Notes under the pieces: model-generated
Told to the model about the DNA's origin: nothing
The model's database searches: none
Seen by the model: only the letters and a program-made list of their open reading frames with translations
NCBI GenBank assembly: GCA_003339415.1
Contig: PDHQ01000022.1
Coordinates: forward strand, 124,001-188,000
Reading direction: 5' to 3'
Length of the DNA: 64,000 nt
From: Ophiocordyceps camponoti-saundersi (nom. inval.)
Lineage: Eukaryota; Ascomycota; Sordariomycetes; Hypocreales; Ophiocordycipitaceae
Program-made: the position numbers and the translations under genes
Shown: in pieces, positions 24,050-34,638 of the stretch
How the letters are laid out: every line of letters begins with the position of its first letter
Position numbering within the stretch: the stretch's first letter is position 1

Positions 24050-25036
24050 TCACTCAGCCAAGTGCGCCTGCCGCAAGACCTTCATCTCTAAATGTCGTTT
24101 CCTAGCAGCCTCAAGCCTTTCAGCCGCATCCGGATGTCTCTCGATGATGGTAGCGAGGGCCTTATCGCGATGCGGTTTACCGGGAGGTTTCCTCTTCTTC
24201 GCGTCCTGCAACGTGACGGTCCTACCTTTGGGACCGGGGACGCAACCGCCGACAACGACGACGCCGAGCTCGTTATCGACGTCGAGAACTCTCAGGTTCT
24301 GCACCGTCACGAACTCGTTTCCCATCCTGCCCGGCATCTTCTTCCCCGGGTGGACTCGACTTCCGCTCCCCTGCGATGGACCTACCGAGCCCATCGTTCG
24401 GTGATTCTTGGAGTTTCCGTGTGATTTTTCTTGGCCTTTGAAGCCGTGTCTCTTCATTCCGCCGGCGAAACCGAAGCCGCGCGATCGGCCTCGGACGTCG
24501 ACGTATTGTCCGAGCTTAAACCAATCAGGCTGAAGCTGAACGCCGATGGGCATCAGCCCTTCCTCGTTCCGAACCTTGAACTCGATGAGTTGCTTCTTAG
24601 GTGTGATGCCCTTTGCCTCGTACGAGCCGAGCTCGGGACGGGTAAGGTTGTGCGCCAACCTCGTACCGTGGCCCATCTGGACGGCCCAGTACCCATGCCG
24701 ATCTCGCGTCTTGTTGGCTACGACCTGGACCTTGTCGAGTTGTAGGACGGTGCAGGGGACGTGTTGACCTCTGCGGAATAAGCTCGTCATGCCCGTCTTG
24801 GTGGCTATTACGCCCGTCCGAACTGGCGTCGACTTCTCTTTCCGTTTCAGCGCCGCGTCCGCGCCCGTCGTTAACTTTGGCAGTCCTGGGTGCGATTCGT
24901 TGAAGTGTTGGTGGTTGAGCCGTGGCTTCATCACGGCCCAGCCTCGTATACTGGCGTGACGGCGTGGGATGAGCACGCTTTCGCGACATAATGGGGGCCG
25001 TAACACGGCTACTCGTTTGATGAGCCGGCAGGCCAT
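24050..25036 (-). CDS. MRPL9: Mitochondrial large-subunit ribosomal protein uL3m
   Basis: Single exon of 328 aa. The ATG at 25036 lies in a strong context (GCCATGG); the frame beyond it lacks another ATG. A basic presequence (MACRLIKRVAVLRPPL...RRHASIRGW) leads into the uL3 fold. Recognisable blocks are RTGVIATKTGMTSLF, the MKRHGFKGQ(E)KSHGNSKNHRT signature, GSRVHPGKKMPGRMG and VTVQNLRVLDVD. This family (yeast MRPL9, human MRPL3) sits near the peptidyl-transferase centre of the mitoribosome. The C-terminus is a short Lys/Arg helix. The gene belongs to a run of three minus-strand genes. Confidence 0.92.
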   Translation of the reverse strand: MACRLIKRVAVLRPPLCRESVLIPRRHASIRGWAVMKPRLNHQHFNESHPGLPKLTTGADAALKRKEKSTPVRTGVIATKTGMTSLFRRGQHVPCTVLQLDKVQVVANKTRDRHGYWAVQMGHGTRLAHNLTRPELGSYEAKGITPKKQLIEFKVRNEEGLMPIGVQLQPDWFKLGQYVDVRGRSRGFGFAGGMKRHGFKGQEKSHGNSKNHRTMGSVGPSQGSGSRVHPGKKMPGRMGNEFVTVQNLRVLDVDNELGVVVVGGCVPGPKGRTVTLQDAKKRKPPGKPHRDKALATIIERHPDAAERLEAARKRHLEMKVLRQAHLAE

Positions 25037-25286
25037 GGCTGGCTTCGTTGGGTGAGCCAATGCCGTCGACGTGATAGTAATGAAAGAGGGTCATACGGAT
25101 TTTGTCGTTCAAGAACGAGAAGTCGGCAAATCTGCGGAGTGGTATCATGGTGTGCGTCGATATAGGGTAAGACGTACTGACTTTGCGGGCCATTGAATGA
25201 CTCAGTAAAAAGGGCTGATCATCGTCATCTGTAAAAACGACGAGACTTCACAAATCGACGACAAGGCTGGCATCCTCTCATCATCA

Positions 25287-26039
25287 TCAGCCACCTCTTC
25301 TTCCCCTCCCAATCCCATCCTCAACCGCATTCACCCCGGTACCTCTTATGCGATGGTCTCCCGGTTGAGGAGCCGCCTCGTAAATAATCTGCTCCGGCGC
25401 TCTACCCAACCTAGTCCATTCTCCACGAAAGCCAAGGTAGCTAATGCGCGAAACCTCATCGTCTCCACCGAAGTTGTCGACGACAAACAAACCAAGACGA
25501 GTGAGCTTTCCGAAAAGCGCCCGACGAACCGGAATCTCCTGCACGTCTGACGTCTGCGCTAGCTCTAACCGCTGCGTCGGCTCCGTCTCTTCGGCTCCGC
25601 TGAAGTCGAGCTGTGGCTGGTTGATGTAGAGATGCAATGTCCGTGGCGCCGCGTCCGAGGTGCTTGTTCGGATGAGGACTGAGTGTAGCTTCACCTGCTC
25701 CGTGAATCTTTGTCGGTTAAACCCATTCCGCCTTTGTTAGCTGTTCTGCTTCATCTGGCCGAGCTGAGAAGAAAGGAAGAGGAAAATATTTACTCACGGA
25801 ACCGTCATCAGAAGCTGCTGGTCTGCGTCGCTTACCAGCTCCGGCTCAGGATACATTCTCTCCGCCCATGTCTTCTTCACCACTGCCTTGCCTGCGTCCC
25901 TCGTCGCTTCATTCAGCGTCGTAATCTGGTCAAAGTCGATTTGCTCGTACAGCGACGATTGCAGCGCCGGCGTGATGTCGTCTGAGTGGTCATGCTCGTG
26001 ATGGTCGTGACCATCATGCTCGTCATGACAGTGAGACAT
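25287..26039 (-). CDS. PITH-domain protein (PITHD1-like)
   Basis: The exons are 26039-25798 and 25707-25287, giving 220 aa. The 90-nt phase-2 intron starts GTGAGT, has a CTAAC branch site and ends CAAAG. The N-terminus is His/Asp-rich (CHDEHDGHDHHEHDHSDD) and could bind metal. The PITH (proteasome-interacting thioredoxin-like C-terminal) domain follows, with LYEQIDFDQITTLNEA, LLMTVPFTEQVKLHSVLIR and GLFVVDNFGGDDEVSRISYLGFRG. No thioredoxin domain is present, so it matches stand-alone PITHD1 in length and layout. Related domains bind the 26S proteasome lid; the role of stand-alone members is not well established. Confidence 0.87.
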
Positions 26040-26348
26040 GACGCGGTTCGGTAATGCTCACTCTGGAAAACGGTCGTTGAGAGAAGGCCAGAAGAAGACG
26101 ATGCGGCTTACTTAGGTAAGCGCTCTTGTCATGTTAGTACGAATATGTCATCACGAGATGTGAAGAGAGCAGAGACTATCCGAACGACGATCGCAGAGGC
26201 GAGGAGAAAGAAAAGACGCAGTATATGACACAATACCGTCTAGATTCATTCTCGTCCCCTTCTAATCCTCCCTTATCAATGCCAATGCTGGGTATCAACC
26301 ATATAAATCTCCGTCGCTTATGATCCATCGTCATATCCTAAAAGGACG

Positions 26349-29300
26349 CTACCTGAAGCCGCTTATGCGCTTCACCTTTTTCGCCTTCCGATGCCCGTAA
26401 GGCCCCGTCGCCGGCTGGCTCATCGTCACCCGCGGCCCTGTCACCTGCGAGGATGCCAGCGCAGGAGGCGGGCTCGACATGACTCGTTTCTCCCCCATCG
26501 TAGCACTCGCTGCCTCCCTCATAAAAGCAGGCGGCTTGTACTTGTCCTTGAATGCCTGACGCCGAGCCCTCTTTTGCTGCAGCCGTTCCCGCGCGGCCAT
26601 CCTTTTCGCTTCCTCTGCCAATTCCAGGCTCGACTGATAATTCTGCGTGCCGACGCCGCGCTCTTCCGGCCAGAGCGAGAGCAACATCAGCCTCTCCACC
26701 GTCCCCGGCTGTTCTGGCTTCTCCACCATGCTCGGCTGTTCAGGCTTCAACGAGGGCGCCAGCAGCTTCAGACGCTGATAGGCGCCGTCAGGATGTGCCG
26801 TTCTACATTTTACCTGGGGCCCCACCGGCGGAGACGACGACTGGGTTGGCGGCGTCTGGTAGGACGGTGCTATGCCTTCCGTCTTCTTCTTGGATATAGA
26901 GTCACGGGGCCCGAAAAGAGGTACGTCTTGAACCACAACGCCGTGGTTCGCCAGGAACACGTCTCGCGCAATTTCGTCAACCCAGGTCTCTCGGATCTGC
27001 TGAATCTCTTGGCTGAACTTGTCTTCCGTGGGCTCAAGCCATAATTCTGACAGCTGTTGCCTGACGCTCGATAAGTTGAGCATCGAATTGGAAGGCTCTC
27101 TGGCGCCATGGCGTTGTAATTGAGTCACAACCGTCTTATCATCGCGCATGTCTAGGAGACGCTCGACGGCTTCATCCATTCCAACGTCAACTGCTGAGTC
27201 CGACGCTGACTGTTGGAGCTCGTCGGCAACATCTGCCCTGTCAATTTGTTAGCTGAGTTATCGGACTTTGGCAGGGATTTCATACCATGTCATTAGACGC
27301 AGTCGCCCCGCCACTTGCCCATCCCTCAGAACGCCGCAGACGGCTTCCACTACGGCGGTCGGTTGACCGGGATTCCCCCGGGATACCGCCAGGTCGAGCA
27401 GCTCGCCGATGGCCGTCGAAACGTCATCAACCGATTCATGTGCCGAGGCCGTATGCCCTTCTCCAGACGTTTTCGCTTTCTCCTCACCGTCTGTCCACCT
27501 AAGACAAGACCGCATGCCTTGTCCGTCCATTTCGTCTGGCACCACAAAGGCGTCTGCCATGCGCTGTATGAACCGTTTCCGCTGACGCTTCCAACGCTTT
27601 CGCCGATGCTGTAGCGACCATCCAATTCGACTCGTCGGCAAAATAACCTCGAGGGCGGGATTCGTAGACGCTGTGCACACGCAATATCGCACGCTCAGGT
27701 CCTTTCCCAGCATGCTGACAAGATAAAATTTAACGTCGTTTTGTAGATAGACTGAGCCGGGTCCGGCGGCGTCGCAGTCTGGCGTCGCGACCAACTTGGC
27801 GGCCTGGACAGTGAGCTGCTGGACATTACCGCCGCTCGACATTTCCTTCACACCGGGAAACTGCGTGACGTGGCGTTGCCACAATGGAAGTCTCTCGGTG
27901 CCAGAGTAGCCAAACCAGATTACACACAGCTGCTCCGATTTCGAAGAGTAGGTAAAGACGAGCGAGGTATCGGGGTCGCTGTCGCCAGCTCGTGCGACGA
28001 ATATTCGCATATCGTTTTGGATGCCAATGTTTGGGACAGAGAGTAGAATCTCCATCGAGGGGGAACGTTCTGTTCCTACCTCTACCTCTGTATCGGCGAG
28101 CTTCAGCCAAATCACCCGCTGAGTAGTCAAGACGAACAAGTCCGCTTTGTTCACGCTGCTGCGCTGGACGTCGAGAATTTGATCGAACCGGCGATCGTCG
28201 AGGGACAAAAGCTGTGGTGGCCTTGGCAGCGGCGCATTCGACTCCAGGTCCAGAATCTTGTAGCCTTGGGCGTTCCAAAATAGCAGGTAGCGTGAAGGCG
28301 TAGCCATATCTAACTTCTGGAGGTTAGGCTGATTATCCGCCGACGTCTCGACATAGAGATGAAGAGTGCCATGCCGCTCGGCTGGATAAGCCGGGCAGGA
28401 CGGAAGCATGTCCAAGGAGCCTTGTTCGATGTGACCACACTGGTACGGCGACAGACGTATGGTAGATGGATTTGCCTGCGAGGTTCCCAAGATGTTGAAA
28501 ACAGTCCAGTAACCGCATTCATCGATAACAACAAGCTGCGGATGGCGATGATGAGTGGGCGGATTCAAGCTGACGTCGGAGTGTGCATTGCCACCAGTAT
28601 GGCAGTTATCGAGTGTTGCTAGAAGCTTCGGCTTAATATAGGACAGTCGCTTCTCCGTCCAGTCATCGGCCACGGGAACCGGATGGTATTCGGGCTCTAG
28701 AATGATTGTCGACGTTGACTTTTGTACCAGGAGCCATCGATAGGTATTATCTGGCGTGACGAAGGAAACAGCTTTGACCTGTGTAATGGGGATTGCGTCT
28801 GTTTTCCACACAGTCTCCTCCTCATTCAGATCCGAGTCTACTACGGACAGGTGTAAAATGGCGTCCTCATCGTCCCCCCACTGCCACCGAGAATCACCGA
28901 TACGGGTCAGTCGCAGCTCTTCCCCCGTCGACCCGGTGACGACAGCCAACAGTGGGAACATGCCACGGTATGGTGCGGCGGTGAGGTCGACCATGGAACC
29001 TATGCAGAGCAGCGGTCTTCGATTTACTGTTTCCTCCGCACGTCTAAAATGTTGCGCGTCTTCTTCGAGGAGTTCCGTTATGATTGTGTTGCCCATGAAG
29101 GCCTCGGGATAACTGTCGAGTGGCCATTGCTCCTCGGCCGGACGGTCTTTCCAGTAGGAGAGACTTGACGTTGCGAGTCTGGATGGCGGATAAAGTTGAG
29201 CGGATGAGCCGAGTATCTCGAAGCGCGGTACTAGAAGCCCAGGAATTAGCTAGCTTCTAAATGAACCAGACGCAGGCAAGAATCTCTCACCATTTCCCAG

Positions 29301-29405
29301 TGACCTGCTTGTATTAAGAGAGCCAAGGCCTTCTTCAGGATCTTGAGCAGGAGAATGTGCCAGGGAGCTGCTTGAACCGTCATCAAATGGACTAGAGTTA
29401 GTCAT
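26349..29405 (-). CDS. RRN6: RNA polymerase I core factor subunit RRN6-like
   Basis: The exons are 29405-29291, 29230-27286 and 27237-26349, giving 982 aa. The introns start GTGAGA and GTATGA, and the second has a GCTAAC branch site just before the acceptor. The N-terminal two thirds is a predicted beta-propeller-like region; RPLLCIGSMVDLTAAPY and ATLDNCHTGGNAHSDVSLNPP are typical of fungal RRN6. The C-terminal helical part ends in a basic tail (RKAKKVKRISGFR) that is characteristic of the family. In yeast, Rrn6, Rrn7 and Rrn11 form the core factor that recruits Pol I to rDNA promoters in the nucleolus. The call rests on overall resemblance rather than a catalytic motif. The gene is divergent from SPC25 across 362 bp. 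Confidence 0.78.
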
Positions 29406-29767
29406 TTGCTTTGGGCGATGAATCCGAAGTTATTCTCGTCTTCATTTCGATCTCTTCTTCTTCTTCTTCAACGCTTCTTTCGAACGCGATGCGCGATGAC
29501 GGCAGGGGAAAAAAAAATAAAGACTGTCTCATCAGCAAGGGGAAACGATCAGCGAAGTGAAATATATCACATGATACTAGTCACATGACAGTCATATATA
29601 CCTAGGTACCTGCCTAAGTACATAAGTACCTACGCGACGTCGGCCTAGCAACGAGACTGTTCATTGACGCGAAATAAACAAAGACGGATTTCTTCAGTAC
29701 AACCCAAGTTTTTCTCCTCACCACCAACCCGATCAAGGCTTCACCAAGCCTAACATCGCAGCGCGAA
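29406..29767. promoter_or_regulatory. Divergent RRN6/SPC25 intergenic promoter region
   Basis: A 362-bp spacer drives both genes. It contains a (TTC)n run near 29455, the near-palindromes ATCACATGAT and GTCACATGAC (about 29567-29590), and a CCTAGG motif at 29601. No binding factor can be assigned. Confidence 0.5.
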
Positions 29768-30606
29768 ATGGCGACGACTTTCGAACCATGTCTCTCCTCA
29801 AGTATCAGCCGACAGTCTCTGGCGCATACGGGAGTCTCGGCGGCCGATTCGCTACCGAGCATCAACTTTGGCTTTGACGATCTACGCGACCGCATGGCCA
29901 GATTCAGTGCCAAATTCGACGCCTTCATCGAACATGGTCGCAAGCGCGTGCTTGAGGAGCGGGCGCAATTTCGACTGAGTGTGGCCGAATTGCAAGGTAG
30001 GCACAGAGTCATAACAGTTGATGACAGAATGCTGAAGAAAATGATGAACCTACAGAGGACCAGCGTATGAAACGAAAAGACATGGAAATCATCCAGGTCA
30101 AGATGGCAGCCCAGCAGCAAACGATGGAAAAGGAAGAGGCCGAAAGACGAGAAATGGAAGCAGCCATCGCCTCACTCGAATCCCAACGCGACGCACACAT
30201 CGAGACACGCGAACGGCTCAAGAAGCAAATCGCCCAGACGCAGAGCGAGATCGACTCACGACTCGCCGCCCAGCGCACCTTTGCAGACCAGCAAGAAGCA
30301 CAGGCGCGCTTCAACGTACCAGAACTAGACTTTTGGATTACAAACTTGTGCCTCAAGATGGAGGGCGCCGGTCAGGACGATCGGCTCAAGTTCGTCTACT
30401 CGCACGTGGATGAGCGGAATTGGGAGCGCGAAGCTTGGTTTGAGCTCGTTACTAGCAAGCGCGATTACGATGTTCGTCACTGTCGTCCTAAGCTGGACCG
30501 CGCCAGCGTCGAAAAGGTGCTGGATCGAGTTAATGAGTCGCGCGAGTTGGTGGTGCTGCTCAAGGGCATGCGAGATCTGTTTGTCGAGGCCATGAAGGCG
30601 CAGTGA
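29768..30606 (+). CDS. SPC25: Kinetochore protein SPC25 (NDC80 complex)
   Basis: The exons are 29768-29996 and 30056-30606 (259 aa). The intron starts GTAGGC and ends CTACAG. Residues of about 35-145 form a long coiled coil rich in Glu, Arg and Gln (ERRE..., LESQRDAHIETRERLKKQI). The C-terminal globular domain carries FNVPELDFWITNLCLKMEGAG, DDRLKFVYSHVDE and LVTSKRDYDV, a clear SPC25 signature. SPC25 pairs with SPC24 to anchor NDC80 to the inner kinetochore. Length and layout are normal for filamentous fungi. MZT1 begins 111 bp downstream on the same strand. Confidence 0.92.
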
Positions 30607-30717
30607 ATGCGAGCTTAGGTAATCTAGTCGCCAAGAAAAAAAAAACAATCACTGTATCCGTAATAATGATCGCGTCTTATTTGCGACTGTCATCGTAACT
30701 CATTCATGACCATCATC

Positions 30718-31073
30718 ATGCCCGGCTCCGAGAAGCACGCGGCGGCCCAGCAAGCCGTCGATATCCTTCACGAGATCTCCATCATCTTGGTCCGTCGGGT
30801 TTCCCGAAATCCCCCCCCTGGCAGCCTCCTTCACTAACCGCCATCCCAGAACACCAATCTCGACCGTCGCACCCTGTCCATCTGCATCTCCATGATTGAG
30901 CGCGGTGTCAACCCAGAAGCCCTCGCTGTGCGTTCATTCCCCTCTACCTTTGATTGCCCCCCCCCTTTTTTTCTGGCCTGACGTGACTGCTCTTGCAGCA
31001 AGTAATCAGGGAATTACGCCACGAGGCTCAACTTGCCACACCAGACTGCGACGCCTCGGGATCGAGACCATGA
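30718..31073 (+). CDS. MZT1: Mitotic-spindle organizing protein MZT1/MOZART1 (gamma-tubulin ring complex)
   Basis: The exons are 30718-30789, 30850-30927 and 30999-31073, giving 74 aa. The introns start GTCCGT and GTGCGT and end CCCAG and TGCAG. An in-frame ATG at 30706 would add MTII. The protein matches MOZART1 almost throughout: [47 protein letters not shown]. This small helical protein binds the N-terminus of GCP subunits and recruits gamma-tubulin complexes to spindle pole bodies. Each coding exon is only 72-78 nt, so simple ORF scans miss the gene. Confidence 0.93.
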
Positions 31074-31329
31074 CTCGGCCCTGACATGTCACAGTTACGG
31101 ACGAAGATCGGTTTCATAAAATTTTCTTTGTTTCCTGAGTCCATGCATATATGGAGTTCCTACATCCAATGCATGCTTCCTGCTCTTCCATCGCCTACAC
31201 CTCGTAACGAATCCCGAGTGCCCCAGCACAATCTCTTTGACAGCGAAATGCAGGCATCCCAACGCCGGCCATGACAGATTCGTTGCATGAGGAAAAAAAA
31301 GAAGAAGATTGAGCGTCATCCGTCGAGAT

Positions 31330-33171
31330 TTACCTATGTCCAATCAAAATTATTTCGTTTTCGTCGTCCTCATCGTCATCGCCGGTGTCTTCGTCCTGAT
31401 CCGAGTCGGATTCGCCCGATTCTTCTTCATCGGTGAGGTTTCCTCGCCAGAAACCGAGAATGTCATCTTCCGAATCCGCGTCGGTCGTCATAGGGGTCAG
31501 GCACAGGTGGTCTATGGCCGTACGCAATGGCGACCGGGACCTCGCCACGCTACCTGTCAGGCGAACCACAGAATCCCCGTTGTGGGATGAAAGGCGCCGC
31601 CGGTCCAATGACAGGGTACCGCTGGCATACGCGGGCCTCGCCGGGCCTTGGCCAGACCCCGCGTCGGCCGGGGGCTCCGGACTCTCGACGACAGTTCGGA
31701 CTTGCTGGCTCTCATCGTGCATTTGAAGCTCAACGGTATTGTACGACCGACATATGGAACACTTGAGGCCGAGCCAGTGGTAGGCCACAGTGCTCCTACC
31801 GGAGCAGTCGTTGCAGAGAACGGTGGCCTGGGAATTATGGAACTCGGGAGGCATGGGCTGACTCTGGATGGCGACGTCAAGGTTGCGAAAATGCGTCTCC
31901 ATATTTGCAAGGCTCTTGTTGCAAATGGGGCACTTGTACGACACCTTCATGTGCTGGTCGTAACACTTCTTGTGGATGCTGTGACCACAGCTCATGAAGA
32001 CGACAGGCTTGGGCGAAGTAAACATATACTCGCCGCAGATGGGGCAGTCGCAATCGGTTGATCGTTCAATGCACTTGTGCGAACTTTGGATCGACGTCGT
32101 GATGCATGCGCGACAGGTCTACGCCTAGGTCAGCACAATCACCGCACTCAGCTGCTCAAAACTGACCTTGCAATGAAAGAAGTCCTTGCCGAGACCGAGA
32201 CCGCGCCGGCAGATGCCGCAGTCGTTGCAGTGATATATGGGTTTGCTCTGCCGATTCTCCCATAACTTACAGATGTTGCAGTAATACTGCGCAGCCGTCT
32301 CGCCGCAATTGACGCAGACGTCGGAAGCCCTCTGAGGCGTGCCGCAGAGCATGCAGAGCATGTGCCTCGTCTCTCTGCGGATCAAATTGTGCTCTTCGCG
32401 GGCGTCATGACAGAATCGACAGGTATACCACTTGAAGCAGGTGGAGCATTGCAGCTTAACATTGCGTTCGTAGTGCTGACAGCCGAGCGGAGGACTCAAG
32501 TCGGTTGAAGTCGGTAGTGTAGTGGGCGTTGAGCCGCCGGAGCTTTTGGGTTGTCGGATAGGCGCGTAGGTGGGAGCGACATCGGCATCGGACAGGACGA
32601 ACTTGGGCGTGTCGGCATGCCAGAACCTGAGAGGGTCTAGAGGCCGCGGCGAGGTCCTGTGTTCCCACGTCTGAGCGGCCGGCTCCATGTCTCGGCTACC
32701 GTCGCGAAGAGCAGCAGCCTGTGAGGCGCGGTAGGGCTCGAGTAGGGTCTCGTGCATGAGCCTGGCTTTGTGCGAGGATGCGATATCTCGTGCGTTGATG
32801 GCCTGGATGCGACGGCGCAGATAGCGCATGCCATCATCTTCCGGGATGCCTCGGCCTGCATTAGCGGTGTGCGGTGAGGCGGCGACTATGTCGTCTGTCA
32901 TGTTTGTGTCTGCCAAGATGTGGCTTTCGGTTGTGTGGTGGGCTATGGTATCGTCGGCGGCGGCGGAGTCTTCGATCTTGACGCCGTCGGCGATGCCGGA
33001 AGTGGCCAGAGCTTGACAGCGAGTGTCTCGTTGTTGCTGGGCGTCGCTCACGACTTCCCGGATGGCTGCGTGGTCTTCATCGCCGTTGAGGGTGGAGCGG
33101 GATATTTCAGAGAATCGGCGAGCCTGGCGCAGGACGGGGTTGAGAATGAAGTCGGATACGAGGGATGACAT
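31330..33171 (-). CDS. CHY zinc-finger/RING E3 ubiquitin ligase (Pirh2/RCHY1-like)
   Basis: The exons are 33171-32167 and 32118-31330, giving 597 aa. The intron is only 48 nt (GTCAGT...GCGTAG, CTGAC branch). A disordered N-terminal extension of about 225 residues precedes the CHY zinc finger (LGCQHYERNVKLQCSTC, CRFCHDAREEH). CTCHY and RING-H2 fingers follow (YYCNICKLWE; CPICGEYMF...SCGHSIHKKCYDQHM...CPIC), then a C-terminal zinc ribbon (VLCNDCSGRSTVAYHWLGLKC). The tail is strongly acidic (DSDQDEDTGDDDEDDE). The domain order equals RCHY1, which ubiquitinates p53 and other targets in animals. The fungal substrate is unknown. The upstream GTG at 33195 is not a credible start. Confidence 0.9.
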
Positions 33172-33247
33172 TGGACGATGCTGAGACGGGGGCACGGACG
33201 GGATCTGACGCTGGGCCGTGGCGGCGACGACGACTACCTATGTATGT

Positions 33248-33281
<34 letters not shown>

Positions 33282-33302
33282 ACGGACGGACGGACGGACG
33301 AA
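33248..33302. repeat. (ACG)n / (GACG)n microsatellite
   Basis: About ten ACG triplets run into about six GACG units, just 5' of the CHY/RING gene (upstream on its strand). This is a candidate length-polymorphic site. Confidence 0.85.
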
Positions 33303-33794
33303 CCACGAACCACGACGACCAACGGCGGCGGCGGCGACGTCGACTATGAGGCGAGCGACAATCCGGACAATCCGGCGGGCTGGACGAGAGAGAAGAGGGC
33401 CGGTCAATAGAGAAGCGTGAGACCGGGCGACTGCAAGGCATGTGGTCGCCGCCGCATCGGAGAGCCGATGACATAAGCTGGAGCGAACCAGTAGCCTTTA
33501 TTAGCGCTATATTCGTAGCGGTAAGTTATTAGTGGCATGCGGCCAAGGCCGACTATACTGCATCGGTGACTGGCTGGTGCATCGCAGCGCTGTCAACTAA
33601 GAGGTAGGTAGGCAGGGATCGCTTCAGGTTGGGCGATGACATGTGATTGTCTTCCCACGGGCTCCGTCTCGAGCCTTTTCGGGAGGGGGCGAGGGAGAGA
33701 GAACAGTAATCGCTGTGCATGGCTGGTGATGTTGCAATGAGCAGGAGGCGACCACTACCACGACTCTTGCTACCAGTTACTATCCGTAGTATTT

Positions 33795-33912
33795 ACTACT
33801 ATTATTACTACTACTATCCGTATTGCTACTACTATTACTTCTACTACTATTACTACTTCTATTACCACTACTATTACCACCACCGTTACCACCACCGCTA
33901 CCACCCCTGCCA
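33795..33912. repeat. Imperfect TAC/TAT/ACC triplet repeat
   Basis: A degenerate array of TACTAT, TACTAC and ACCACC units, with no phase preserved over long distance. A (CTAC)n run follows at about 33973-33998. Confidence 0.7.
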
Positions 33913-34638
33913 CTCCTAGATACGCATACTCCTCCGCGCTGATGGACTCCTCGACATGCATGCCTACTTATCCACCTACCTACCTACCTACCTACCTACT
34001 TCGGTATCTTGATACTCCTTGACAGGCAGCCAGCGTCCGTCGTCTGTTGCATCAGCTCAATTGCATCGCAGATGGGTTGCGTCCGCTTACGTACTCATCG
34101 ACACCGTGTGAGAGCTGAGAAACTCTAGTGACCTAGCGCTTTATCAGCAGACACACCAGACAGGCTGACTGCTCCCGTGGGATAGAAGCTACAAGACTGC
34201 CTGTACTCCGTAGCCTCCGTCTCATCAGCAGTAAGAATTCTCGTAGCAGCACTGTATCACTGTATTTCACTTCCTCTACCAACCTGCTGCGTGTACGCAT
34301 ATTGATGTACAATTCGTACCACCCGCAGGGGTCCAACTAGGGCCAAGCTGGCCACAGCTCTCGCAAGGGGCTGAACCACCAACGCCTGTCGACAGCGAGG
34401 CTTCAATCCAACTCAGCCGCCCCCCTCCGTCGTCTCTGAATAGCGAGCGATCATAGTGAGCGACCTCATCTCAGAGGGTTTCTTTCTCTCCCTCTCTCTC
34501 TCCCTTCCCCCCTTGTATTTTTTCCTCACTCTTTCCGCTGGCGTTTTCCCACCACAACCTCGCGGCCCACAGGCGGAGCATTGTCGCGCCTTTTCCGCCC
34601 TGAAAGCTCAGCACTTGGCTACTTTTATTTCATCTTTG

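Larger units (their letters stand above)
33172..34638. other. Gene-free region with several microsatellites
   Basis: This lies between the E3 ligase and PMT2, which are divergently transcribed. It contains an (ACG)n/(GACG)n array, a TAC/TAT/ACC-rich triplet array and a (CTAC)n run. A CT-rich stretch at about 34480-34515 precedes PMT2. No coding-like frame is seen beyond the low-complexity translations. Confidence 0.6.
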
